The position numbers were made by a program, and so were the translations under genes. The notes below the pieces were generated by a model. It saw only the letters and a program-made list of their open reading frames with translations. It ran no database searches and had not been told where the DNA came from. A DNA stretch of 7,519 nucleotides. Source: an uncultured Eubacteriales bacterium. GTDB taxonomy: Bacteria; Bacillota; Clostridia; Monoglobales; Monoglobaceae. The stretch spans positions 1 through 7,519 of the forward strand of contig URZD01000106.1 of NCBI GenBank assembly GCA_900552305.1, read 5' to 3'. This document shows positions 1 to 6,103 of this stretch, one piece after another (the first letter of the stretch is position 1; each line of letters starts with the position of its first letter).

Positions 1-165
1 AACTTTGTTGTACTCAGACGTACGGAAATGCCCGCAGTGCTTGTCGAGCTTGGGTATCTTTCCAACCCGACCGAGGCTCTTAACCTCAACAGTCCCGCAT
101 GGCAGAGGGCGGTTGCCCGCGCTATATTTGACGGGATTGTGAATTATACGGGGTACCCTAAATAA
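1..165 (+). CDS. N-acetylmuramoyl-L-alanine amidase, C-terminal fragment (5' end outside window)
   Basis: Frame 1 is open from the first base to a TAA at 163-165 and gives the last 54 residues of a protein. The fragment contains RRTEMPAVLVELGYLSNPTE, which matches the C-terminal part of the Amidase_3 (zinc-dependent MurNAc-L-Ala amidase, CwlD/LytC/AmiC-like) fold. In that family the Glu of the V-E-L-G-(F/Y) motif is the catalytic glutamate, and the following 'LSNP.E...L' and final helix 'AIFDGIVNY' are typical. These enzymes cut the bond between muramic acid and the stem peptide in peptidoglycan, outside the membrane. The protein ends soon after the catalytic domain, so no binding repeats follow it; any signal peptide or SH3/LysM domain would lie upstream and cannot be seen. 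The gene converges on hydF and shares a terminator with it. Confidence 0.88.
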   Translation, partial: NFVVLRRTEMPAVLVELGYLSNPTEALNLNSPAWQRAVARAIFDGIVNYTGYPK

Positions 166-169
166 ATAA

Positions 170-217
170 AAATCCGGCCTTTGGACTGTTATAATCCAAA
201 GGTCGGATTTCGTTTTT
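170..217. terminator. Bidirectional intrinsic terminator between the amidase gene and hydF
   Basis: A 16-bp stem is formed by 170-185 (AAATCCGGCCTTTGGA) and 195-210, with one G-T wobble and a 9-base loop. On the plus strand it is followed by five Ts (213-217) after CG. On the minus strand the other flank reads as a T-rich run directly after the stem (complement of 161-169). It therefore fits termination of both converging units: the amidase gene (stop at 165) and the hydrogenase maturation operon (hydF stop at 255). Confidence 0.88.
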
Positions 218-254
218 ATACTATACAAAATCAAAAATACTCGGCTGCCGCCGT

Positions 255-1457
255 TTATGCCAGAATACTCTGTATATCCGGGAACGGCGAAAGCGAACGC
301 TTTAAAATGCCGTGCGTTTCGGCAATCGTGATTCCGTAATTTGTAATCGGAACATTCTGCGCCTGCGCCGCGGCAATCCGCGACCGCATTTCGCGCTCGT
401 TCAGCATACACGCACCGCAGTGGACGATAAGCGAATATGCCGACAAATCCTCCGGGAATCCGTGTCCCGATGTGAACTCGTATTCCAAGCTCTTTTTTGT
501 GTATTCGTTTATCCATGACGGAAGCTTTACAGTTCCTATATCTCCGCACTGGCGGTGGTGTGTACAGCCTTCGGAAACAAGGATTTTGTCGCCGTCCTTC
601 AGCTGTGCGAGTTTTGCCGCGCCGCTTACCGCCGCGGGAAGGTCGCCCTTGTACCTTGCAAAAAGTATCGAAAACGAGGTCATAAGTACATCTTCGGGAA
701 CGATTTTGTTTACATAACCGAATGCCTGTGAATCTGTAATCACCAAATCAGGCTTTTTGCCGAGGACGGCAAAAGCGCCCGCAAGCTCGGTTTCGCGCAC
801 CGTAACCGTGACCGCGCCCGCGTCAAGCAGACCGCGCAGAACCTGCTGCTGCGGCAGAATAAGTCTGCCCTTCGGTGCGGCGGCGTCAATCGGCGTAACC
901 AAAATAACGGTGCTGCCATTGCCCGCAATATCGGAAACAAGCGGTTTTTCAGGCGTACCCGACGCGGCAAGCGCGCCGATACGCTCCTTCAGCTCGCTTA
1001 TTCCCGCACCCGTTGCGGCGCTGACTGCAATTTCGTTTTCTTGCAGCTTGGGGAGTTTTTCGCACAAATCGGATTTATTGTATACCGTTATATACGGTAT
1101 GCTCTTACTCTCAAAAAGCGAGATAATCTCGCGGTCGGCGGCGGTCATTCCGCGCGCGGAGTCAACCGTCAGCACGGCAACATCTGTTTCGTCAAGCACC
1201 TTCATCGCACGCTTTACACGCATTTCGCCGAGTTCGCCCTCGTCATCCGTACCGGGGGTATCGATTATAAGCACGGGACCTATCGGCAAAAGCTCCATTG
1301 CCTTGCGCACAGGGTCAGTTGTCGTACCCTTCACGTCCGACACGACCGAAACGGTCTGTGCCGTAACGGCGTTGACAATACTGGACTTACCCGCGTTGCG
1401 CAGTCCGAAAAAGCCGATGTGTACGCGCTCGGAGGATGGGGTTGAATTAAGGCTCAT
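255..1457 (-). CDS. hydF: HydF, [FeFe]-hydrogenase H-cluster maturation GTPase and scaffold
   Basis: A 400-residue protein of normal HydF length. The N-terminal third is a Ras/TrmE-like GTPase: P-loop GLRNAGKS (18-25), switch region with GTTTDP (44-49), DTPG (66-69) and NKSD (127-130). The C-terminal part carries the HydF iron-sulfur site: C298-T-H300, then H346-C347-G-A-C350, matching the family pattern CxH-(about 45)-HCxxC. In known systems HydF dimers hold the [4Fe-4S] cluster, receive products made by HydE and HydG, and deliver the 2Fe subcluster to the apo-hydrogenase; GTP turnover is stimulated by the partner maturases. The start is ATG at 1457. Its Shine-Dalgarno AAGGAAGG lies 19 bases downstream of the hydG reading frame and overlaps the hydG stop codon, so the two genes are probably translationally linked. 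It is the last gene of the minus-strand operon. All key residues are present, so an active protein is expected. Confidence 0.97.
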   Translation of the reverse strand: MSLNSTPSSERVHIGFFGLRNAGKSSIVNAVTAQTVSVVSDVKGTTTDPVRKAMELLPIGPVLIIDTPGTDDEGELGEMRVKRAMKVLDETDVAVLTVDSARGMTAADREIISLFESKSIPYITVYNKSDLCEKLPKLQENEIAVSAATGAGISELKERIGALAASGTPEKPLVSDIAGNGSTVILVTPIDAAAPKGRLILPQQQVLRGLLDAGAVTVTVRETELAGAFAVLGKKPDLVITDSQAFGYVNKIVPEDVLMTSFSILFARYKGDLPAAVSGAAKLAQLKDGDKILVSEGCTHHRQCGDIGTVKLPSWINEYTKKSLEYEFTSGHGFPEDLSAYSLIVHCGACMLNEREMRSRIAAAQAQNVPITNYGITIAETHGILKRSLSPFPDIQSILA

Positions 1458-1476
1458 ACCAAAAACGCCCCCTTCC

Positions 1477-2925
1477 TTAAAATCTGAAGTCGCGCCGATT
1501 TGAATTTTTTATATCGGCAACGTGCTGCGCGGCTATTTCGCGAACCTTTTCCTTGGGAATGTTTTCAAGCTCGCGGTCGATAAGCGCAAAGCCGTTTTTG
1601 CGGGTTTCCTCGCCTGCATAATCGGTGAGGTATTCCGAAAGAGTCATAAGCGCGTTGGGGTGACAGCAGTTTTGTATCTGACCGCTTTTGCAAAGCGACA
1701 TAAAGCGATCGCCCGTCCTGCCCTCGCGGTAGCACGCGGTGCAGAAGGACGGAATGTAGCCGAGCTGCATAAGCCAGTTCACAACCTCGTCAAGCGTACG
1801 CTGGTCGGAAACGTCAAACTGCTCCGAATCATGCGGACGCTCCTCCTCGGTATATCCGCCGACAGACGTTCTTGACGCACCGCTTATCTGCGAAATTCCG
1901 ATTTCAAGCGCGCGTTCGCGTACTTTTTCACTCTCGCGCGTGGAGATAATCATGCCGGTATACGGAACGGCAATTCTGATACAGGCGATTATTTTTTCAA
2001 ATATATCGTCGCTCAGTCCGTTGTCGAATACGTCCGGGTCGATGTCGTCGGCGCGTTTTACGCGCGGCACGCTGATTGTGTGCGGTCCTACGCCGTGGAC
2101 GGCTTCAAGGTGTTCCGCGTGCATAAGCAGTCCCGCAAACTCGTATTTGTATTTTTCAAGACCAAACAGAACGCCCAGTCCCACATCGTCAATACCGCCC
2201 TCCATGGCTCTGTCCATAGCCTCGGTATGATAGTCATAGTCGTGCTTGGGGCCTGTCGGGTGAAGCTCCAGATAACTCTTTTTGTGATAGGTTTCCTGAA
2301 AGAGAATATATGTGCCGATACCCGCGTCCTTCAGCTTTCTGTAATTCTCCACTGTTGTCGCGGCGATATTCACGTTTACGCGGCGGATTGCGCCGTTTTT
2401 GTGCTGAATGGAATAGATGGTTTTTATACTGTCGAGTATATATTCAATAGGATTGTTTACCGGGTCCTCGCCCGCCTCGATTGCCAAACGCTTGTGACCC
2501 ATATCCTGGAGCGCGATTACCTCGTCGCGGATTTCCTCCTGCGTCAGCTTTTTGCGTGCGATATGCTTGTTCTTCATATGATAAGGACAGTAAACGCAGC
2601 CGTTTACGCAATAGTTGGAAAGATAGAGCGGCGCAAACATAACAATGCGGTTACCGTAAAATGCGAGCTTGATTTCGCGGGCAAGGCGGTACATTTCCTC
2701 CACCTTCTCCGGAATCCGACAGGCGAGCAGCACGGACGCTTCGCGGTGAGTAAGTCCCTCACAGTGTACTCCGTTTTCCGTCCTCCGCGGACGCGCTTTG
2801 TCAAGAATTTTGTCAATCAGCTCGATATTGTCCTTGTTTTCCTCGGCATAACGGAGCGTATCAAGGATTTCCGCATCGTTGATGAACTCCTCCGCCTTCA
2901 TTGATTTTGGATTATAAATTGCCAT
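1477..2925 (-). CDS. hydG: HydG, [FeFe]-hydrogenase radical SAM maturase (tyrosine lyase)
   Basis: A 482-residue radical SAM enzyme. The cluster motif is C106-VNG-C110-VY-C113 (CX3CX2C), which binds the SAM-cleaving [4Fe-4S] cluster. The C-terminus has C395-TA-C398 followed 23 residues later by C421, i.e. CX2CX22C, the site of the second, auxiliary cluster that separates HydG from ThiH. HydG cleaves tyrosine to p-cresol and dehydroglycine, and then makes CO and cyanide that leave as an Fe(CO)2(CN) synthon on cysteine for the H-cluster. Other family-like stretches are the N-terminal helical part with LTHREASVLLAC and the SVPRVKRADD segment late in the barrel. The start is ATG at 2925, with GAGAGGAAG on the minus strand about 9 bases before it. 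It lies between the TM1266-family regulator gene (92-base gap) and hydF (19-base gap). No truncation or missing motif was seen. Confidence 0.97.
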   Translation of the reverse strand: MAIYNPKSMKAEEFINDAEILDTLRYAEENKDNIELIDKILDKARPRRTENGVHCEGLTHREASVLLACRIPEKVEEMYRLAREIKLAFYGNRIVMFAPLYLSNYCVNGCVYCPYHMKNKHIARKKLTQEEIRDEVIALQDMGHKRLAIEAGEDPVNNPIEYILDSIKTIYSIQHKNGAIRRVNVNIAATTVENYRKLKDAGIGTYILFQETYHKKSYLELHPTGPKHDYDYHTEAMDRAMEGGIDDVGLGVLFGLEKYKYEFAGLLMHAEHLEAVHGVGPHTISVPRVKRADDIDPDVFDNGLSDDIFEKIIACIRIAVPYTGMIISTRESEKVRERALEIGISQISGASRTSVGGYTEEERPHDSEQFDVSDQRTLDEVVNWLMQLGYIPSFCTACYREGRTGDRFMSLCKSGQIQNCCHPNALMTLSEYLTDYAGEETRKNGFALIDRELENIPKEKVREIAAQHVADIKNSNRRDFRF

Positions 2926-3017
2926 AAAAAATACTTCCTCTCTTGCGGTCAGAGACGCGGTTTTTCCGCGCGTATCTTTCCGTCAGATTATTAAAAATAC
3001 AGATTAAATTAGTTTTA
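2926..3017 (-). other. 92-base gap between the regulator gene and hydG; small hairpin, no clear promoter
   Basis: The gap is long for this operon. It holds one short perfect hairpin, CGCGG-TTTTT-CCGCG (2956-2970; 5-bp stem, 5-base loop), with no T-run on either side, so it is not a convincing terminator. Nearer to hydG, minus-strand CTCT and AGAG could pair across nine bases and would partly cover the hydG Shine-Dalgarno; this is weak. The minus-strand sequence just after the regulator stop is A/T-rich, but no -35/-10 pair with proper spacing was seen. Read-through from the promoter at 3315-3343 is the simplest way to express hydG. Confidence 0.4.
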
Positions 3018-3263
3018 TTATACGTTGGAACAGGCGGTTTTTACGCTTACGCCCTCAATGCTGCCCAGCTTTCCCGCAAGAGCGGAAACGGTGTCCTGCG
3101 GCGCGTCTATCGCCACCGACATTATGCTTATGCCCTTTGCTTTGTAAGGAATCCCCATGCGCCCGATGATGAAATCGGAATATTCATGCAAAAGCGCGTT
3201 GATTTTTTCCGCCGATTCAAGGTTTTCAACAATAATTGCCATTACCGCAACGCGTGTTTCCAT
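3018..3263 (-). CDS. TM1266-family iron-only hydrogenase system regulator
   Basis: An 81-residue protein starting METRVAVMAIIVEN. It matches the TM1266 family, annotated as putative iron-only hydrogenase system regulator: a small beta-alpha-beta fold related to ACT/NikR C-terminal domains, with the conserved stretch IIGRMGIPYK (about 33-42) and an I-S-I-M-S-V-A-I-D strand after it. The family is found beside hydE/hydG/hydF in Firmicutes and Thermotogae. It has no helix-turn-helix, so it may sense a ligand or act on a partner rather than bind DNA alone; its exact role is not settled. The frame stays open upstream to 3356, but that extension would cross the -10 and -35 boxes. ATG at 3263 is chosen because GGAAAGG sits 10 bases before it and family members start here. 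It is the first gene of the operon. Confidence 0.9.
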   Translation of the reverse strand: METRVAVMAIIVENLESAEKINALLHEYSDFIIGRMGIPYKAKGISIMSVAIDAPQDTVSALAGKLGSIEGVSVKTACSNV

Positions 3264-3287
3264 ATGTACACAACCTTTCCGTAAAAA

Positions 3288-3309
3288 ATATTCAACAATT
3301 GTTGTATAT
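3288..3309. promoter_or_regulatory. Operator-like 22-bp dyad at the start point of the TM1266-hydG-hydF transcript
   Basis: The core CAACAATTGTTG (3293-3304) is a perfect 12-bp palindrome. The arms extend by four further matching pairs on each side (3288-3291 with 3306-3309) after one mismatched pair (3292/3305). The centre falls between 3298 and 3299. With the -10 box at 3315-3320 on the minus strand, transcription should start near 3308, so the dyad covers roughly -1 to +21. A bound dimeric repressor here would block initiation. The regulator is not known; the sequence does not match the Rex consensus as I know it. Confidence 0.6.
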
Positions 3310-3314
3310 GAAAA

Positions 3315-3343
3315 ATTATACAATATTGCGCCGAAAATGTCAA
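3315..3343 (-). promoter_or_regulatory. Consensus sigma-A promoter for TM1266-hydG-hydF
   Basis: On the minus strand TTGACA (3343-3338) is followed by exactly 17 bases and TATAAT (3320-3315). All twelve consensus positions match. The predicted start is near 3308, about 45 bases before the ATG at 3263. Confidence 0.9.
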
Positions 3344-3386
3344 GTGAAATCGGCAAAAGTGCTGATAGATTTTATTTTTTGGGGTA

Positions 3387-3415
3387 TTGACAATTAAAAA
3401 AAAGAGTGGTATAAT
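3387..3415 (+). promoter_or_regulatory. Consensus sigma-A promoter facing the glutamate synthase operon
   Basis: TTGACA (3387-3392), 17 bases, TATAAT (3410-3415): a full consensus match on the plus strand. Transcription should start near 3422, only about 7 bases before a terminator stem. No other promoter is visible between the terminator and the first gene, so this one probably drives the operon by read-through. Confidence 0.88.
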
Positions 3416-3427
3416 TTTGACAATAAA
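3387..3427 (+). repeat. Direct repeat TTGACAATWAA, two copies 30 bp apart, flanking the -10 box
   Basis: Copy 1 is 3387-3397 (TTGACAATTAA) and copy 2 is 3417-3427 (TTGACAATAAA); 10 of 11 bases agree. The first includes the -35 box and the second spans the predicted start point. A 30-bp step is close to three helical turns, which would put both copies on the same face of the DNA. Copy 2 has no -10 box at the right distance, so it is not a second promoter. Chance similarity in A/T-rich DNA is possible. Confidence 0.4.
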
Positions 3428-3428
3428 C

Positions 3429-3482
3429 GAAGATGTTTATTTTTGGGCATTTTGCGCCCAAAATTAAACATCTTCTTTTTTT
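3429..3482 (+). terminator. Leader intrinsic terminator (possible attenuator) ahead of the glutamate synthase operon
   Basis: The stem pairs 3429-3439 (GAAGATGTTTA) with 3465-3475 (11 bp), has a T-T mismatch (3440/3464), then pairs 3441-3448 with 3456-3463 (8 bp), closing a 7-base loop (3449-3455). Seven Ts follow (3476-3482). This is a strong rho-independent terminator in the plus direction, within about 60 bases of the predicted start point and 30 bases before the first ATG. The minus direction lacks a good T-run. It may attenuate the operon, end a short RNA, or act as a protective 5' hairpin. Its position is certain, its role is not. Confidence 0.85.
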
Positions 3483-3496
3483 ATCTCTATTTTACG

Positions 3497-3504
3497 AAAG
3501 GCGG
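3497..3504 (+). promoter_or_regulatory. Ribosome binding site that fixes the amidotransferase start
   Basis: AAAGGCGG ends 7 bases before ATG 3512 (10 bases from AAAGG). The in-frame upstream TTG at 3443 lies inside the terminator stem with no Shine-Dalgarno, and the in-frame ATG at 3521 is badly spaced. The start at 3512 is therefore preferred. Confidence 0.8.
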
Positions 3505-3511
3505 ATGCGTT

Positions 3512-4600
3512 ATGATACCTATGGAAGGTCAGGTAAGAATACCGTCAGGTTGCGCTATATCGGCAGTCATATCCCGCGAGGGCAAGCGCATGGACGGCAC
3601 AAAAATCATAGACAGTATGCGGCCGATGCACGACCGTTCCAACGGACTGGGCGGCGGATTTGCGGCGTACGGCATTTATCCCGAATACAAGGACTTCTAT
3701 GCGCTGCACATATTCTACAACGATAATATTTCAAGAAATACCTGCGAGCAGTTTTTAAAGGACAGCTTTGAAATTGTAAGAGCGGAAAATATTCCGACAA
3801 GAAAGCATAAGCGAATTACGGACGAGCCGCTTATATGGCGGTATTTTGTAAGTCCGCTTGCATCGGTTTTGTCGCGGATGCAGCTTGACGAGAAGGAGTA
3901 TGCCGCGCGGATTGTTATGAAGATAAACACCGAGATAAACGGCGCGTATGTTTTTTCAAGCGGAAAGAACATGGGTGCGTTCAAGGCGGTCGGCTATCCG
4001 GAGGATGTCGGCGAGTTCTATCGGCTTGACGAATACGGCGCATACCTCTGGACGGCGCACGGCAGGTACCCGACCAACACCCCCGGCTGGTGGGGCGGCG
4101 CGCATCCGTTCGGACTGCTTGACTATACGATAGTACACAACGGCGAAATCTCGTCATATGACGCCAACAGACGTTTTATCGAGATGTTCGGCTACAAATG
4201 TACGCTCCAGACCGATACCGAGGTAATTACATATATAGCCGACTATCTTATAAGACGTCAGGGACTTACACTGGAGGAAACCGCGTCGGTAATCGCGGCG
4301 CCGTTCTGGAGTACAATCGAAAAGCGCGAGGACAAAAAGGTACTTGAATATCTGCGTTGCGTTTACGGCAGCCTGCTTATAACCGGGCCGTTTTCGATAA
4401 TCCTCGGCTTTAATGGCGGACTTATGGCGCTTAACGACAGATTAAAGCTCAGGAGCATGGTTGTCGGCGAGAAGGGCGACAAGGTCTATATCGCGAGCGA
4501 GGAGGCGGCTATCCGCACAATGGAGCCTGACGCGGAGAAAATCTGGTCGCCCGCGGGCGGCGAGCCTGTTATAGTCAGAGTGAAGGAGGGTGCGTTTTAA
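3512..4600 (+). CDS. Class II glutamine amidotransferase, glutaminase subunit of split (archaeal-type) glutamate synthase
   Basis: A 362-residue protein with the N-terminal nucleophile glutaminase fold. Family landmarks seen are SGC14AIS (putative catalytic Cys), DRSNGLGGGF (41-50), H183-G-R185-YPTNTP with GWWGGAHPF after it, H209-N-G-E-I213, and T234-D-T-E237. These match the glutamine-binding Arg, the NGE oxyanion segment and the (S/T)D acidic site of GltB/PurF-type domains. It would hydrolyse glutamine to glutamate and ammonia, and the ammonia would be passed to the FMN subunit encoded next. Standard GltB has this domain fused at its N-terminus; here it is a separate chain. Cys14 is not at position 2, so a 13-residue leader would have to be removed to free its amino group. 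The stop codon abuts the next ATG, and AAGGAGGG for that gene lies within this one. A role in another amidation reaction is less likely given the neighbours. Confidence 0.9.
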   Translation: MIPMEGQVRIPSGCAISAVISREGKRMDGTKIIDSMRPMHDRSNGLGGGFAAYGIYPEYKDFYALHIFYNDNISRNTCEQFLKDSFEIVRAENIPTRKHKRITDEPLIWRYFVSPLASVLSRMQLDEKEYAARIVMKINTEINGAYVFSSGKNMGAFKAVGYPEDVGEFYRLDEYGAYLWTAHGRYPTNTPGWWGGAHPFGLLDYTIVHNGEISSYDANRRFIEMFGYKCTLQTDTEVITYIADYLIRRQGLTLEETASVIAAPFWSTIEKREDKKVLEYLRCVYGSLLITGPFSIILGFNGGLMALNDRLKLRSMVVGEKGDKVYIASEEAAIRTMEPDAEKIWSPAGGEPVIVRVKEGAF

Positions 4601-6103
4601 ATGGCGATAAATATTTATCCCGAATTTGAGGTAGTAAGAAACGAGTCAAGGTGTATAAAATGCCGCGTCTGTACAAGACAGTGCGCCAACGAGGTTCACA
4701 CCTACGACGAGGAAAGAAACCTTATAATAAGCGACGAGGCAAAGTGCGTGAACTGTCAGAGGTGCGTATCGCTCTGCCCTACGCGCGCGCTGAAAATAGT
4801 AAAAAGCGACTGCCGTTTCCGCGAGAACGCTAACTGGTCGGACGATACGATAAAGGAAATATACAAACAGGCGGAAAGCGGCGGCGTTCTTCTTTCGTCA
4901 ATGGGTAACCCCAAGCCGCTCCCGGTGTACTGGGACAAAATACTGATAAACGCGTCACAGGTTACCAACCCGTCAATCGACCCCCTGCGCGAGCCTATGG
5001 AAACAAAGGTATTCCTCGGTAAAAAGCCCGAAAAAATCGAGAAGGACGAAAACGGAAAAATAATAGTCAACACTCCGCCGCAGCTGGAGCTTTCGATGCC
5101 GGTAATGTTCTCGGCGATGAGCTACGGCTCGATAAGCTACAACGCGCACGAATCTCTTGCAAGAGCGGCGCGGGAGCTTGGAATCTACTACAATACGGGC
5201 GAGGGCGGACTGCATGAGGACTTTTACGTATACGGCGAAAATACGATTGTTCAGGTAGCTTCGGGACGTTTCGGCGTATACAAGGACTATCTTGAAGCGG
5301 GCGCCGCGGTCGAAATCAAAATGGGACAGGGCGCAAAGCCGGGCATCGGCGGACACCTGCCGGGCAGGAAGATTGTGGCGGACATTGCCAAAACGCGCAT
5401 GATTCCCGAAGGGTCGGACGCGATTTCACCCGCGCCGCACCACGATATATATTCTATAGAGGATTTAAGACAGCTTGTGTATTCGCTGAAAGAGGCTACC
5501 GAGTACAAAAAGCCGATTATCGTCAAGGTTGCCGCAGTGCATAACATTGCCGCAATCGCGAGCGGTATCGCGCGCAGCGGCGCGGACATAATCGCGATAG
5601 ACGGTTTTCGCGGCGGTACGGGCGCGGCTCCGACAAGGATTCGCGACAATGTCGGAATCCCGATTGAGCTGGCTCTTGCAAGCGTTGACAAGCGTTTGCG
5701 TGACGAGGGAATAAGAAACAATGTTTCGCTTGTTGTCGGCGGAAGTATACGCTGCTCCGCCGATGTGGTAAAGGCGATTGCGCTCGGCGCGGACGCCTGC
5801 TACGTTGCGACCGCCGCGCTGCTTGCACTCGGCTGTCACCTCTGCCGCACCTGTCAGACGGGCAAGTGCAACTGGGGTATCGCGACGCAAAGACCCGAGC
5901 TTGTAAAAAGGCTGAATCCCGATATGGGATCGAAAAGACTTGTAAACCTTATGACCGCATGGAAGCACGAAATCAAGGAGCTTATGGGCGGCATGGGAAT
6001 AAACTCTATCGAGGCGCTGAGGGGTAACCGTCTTATGCTTCGCGGAGTAGGATTAAACGGAAAGGAGCTTGAGATACTGGGTATCTCACACGCGGGAGAA
6101 TGA
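4601..6103 (+). CDS. gltB: Glutamate synthase FMN/Fe-S subunit with N-terminal ferredoxin domain (archaeal-type GltB2)
   Basis: A 500-residue protein. Residues 1-68 form a 2[4Fe-4S] ferredoxin domain: C18, C21, C24, C28 and C49, C52, C55, C59-P. Residues about 100-490 are the FMN-binding glutamate synthase barrel (Glu_synthase family), with SAMSYGSIS (171-179), GAKPGIGGHLPGRKI (244-258), AIDGFRGGTGAAP (332-344) and VVGGSIRCSADVVKA (378-392). The cluster site is C412-X5-C418-X4-C423, which fits the [3Fe-4S] pattern of GltB, plus an extra C415. It would combine ammonia with 2-oxoglutarate and reduce the product to glutamate using electrons passed through its clusters. The GXGXG C-terminal domain of bacterial GltB is absent. 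ATG 4601 directly follows the previous stop and has a strong Shine-Dalgarno AAGGAGGG (4583-4590). The 3' end overlaps the ferredoxin gene by 4 bases (ATGA). Confidence 0.93.
   Translation: MAINIYPEFEVVRNESRCIKCRVCTRQCANEVHTYDEERNLIISDEAKCVNCQRCVSLCPTRALKIVKSDCRFRENANWSDDTIKEIYKQAESGGVLLSSMGNPKPLPVYWDKILINASQVTNPSIDPLREPMETKVFLGKKPEKIEKDENGKIIVNTPPQLELSMPVMFSAMSYGSISYNAHESLARAARELGIYYNTGEGGLHEDFYVYGENTIVQVASGRFGVYKDYLEAGAAVEIKMGQGAKPGIGGHLPGRKIVADIAKTRMIPEGSDAISPAPHHDIYSIEDLRQLVYSLKEATEYKKPIIVKVAAVHNIAAIASGIARSGADIIAIDGFRGGTGAAPTRIRDNVGIPIELALASVDKRLRDEGIRNNVSLVVGGSIRCSADVVKAIALGADACYVATAALLALGCHLCRTCQTGKCNWGIATQRPELVKRLNPDMGSKRLVNLMTAWKHEIKELMGGMGINSIEALRGNRLMLRGVGLNGKELEILGISHAGE

Larger units (their letters stand above)
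3264..3511. promoter_or_regulatory. Divergent control region between the hydrogenase maturation and glutamate synthase operons
   Basis: This 248-base A/T-rich stretch has no gene. From left to right it holds the ribosome site and operator-like dyad of the leftward operon, a leftward promoter, about 43 bases between the two -35 boxes, a rightward promoter, an intrinsic terminator, and the ribosome site of the rightward operon. The separate parts are listed below. Confidence 0.85.

Noticed and set aside
757..1503. A 248-codon open frame on the plus strand opposite hydF
   Set aside because: It lies antisense to a well-supported gene, is made of Ser/Pro/Ala/Val-rich low-information sequence and has no family motif or ribosome site. 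It is a by-product of hydF codon use.
2080..2904. A 274-codon open frame on the plus strand opposite hydG
   Set aside because: It is antisense to a gene with every HydG motif and has no recognisable domain and no Shine-Dalgarno at its start.
2956..2970. Hairpin between the regulator gene and hydG as a terminator
   Set aside because: The stem is only 5 bp and no T-run follows it on either strand. It is recorded only as part of the gap.
3264..3356. N-terminal extension of the TM1266-family gene up to 3356
   Set aside because: The extension would include the -10 box and most of the -35 box region of the promoter for the same gene, and the family starts at the METRVAV methionine, which has its own ribosome site.
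3417..3445. Second rightward promoter starting from TTGACA at 3417
   Set aside because: At 16-18 bp spacing the sequence is T-rich and G-rich (around 3439-3446) with no -10-like hexamer.
3443..3511. N-terminal extension of the amidotransferase from TTG 3443
   Set aside because: The TTG is within the terminator stem and lacks a Shine-Dalgarno; the extra residues are encoded by the terminator and T-run.
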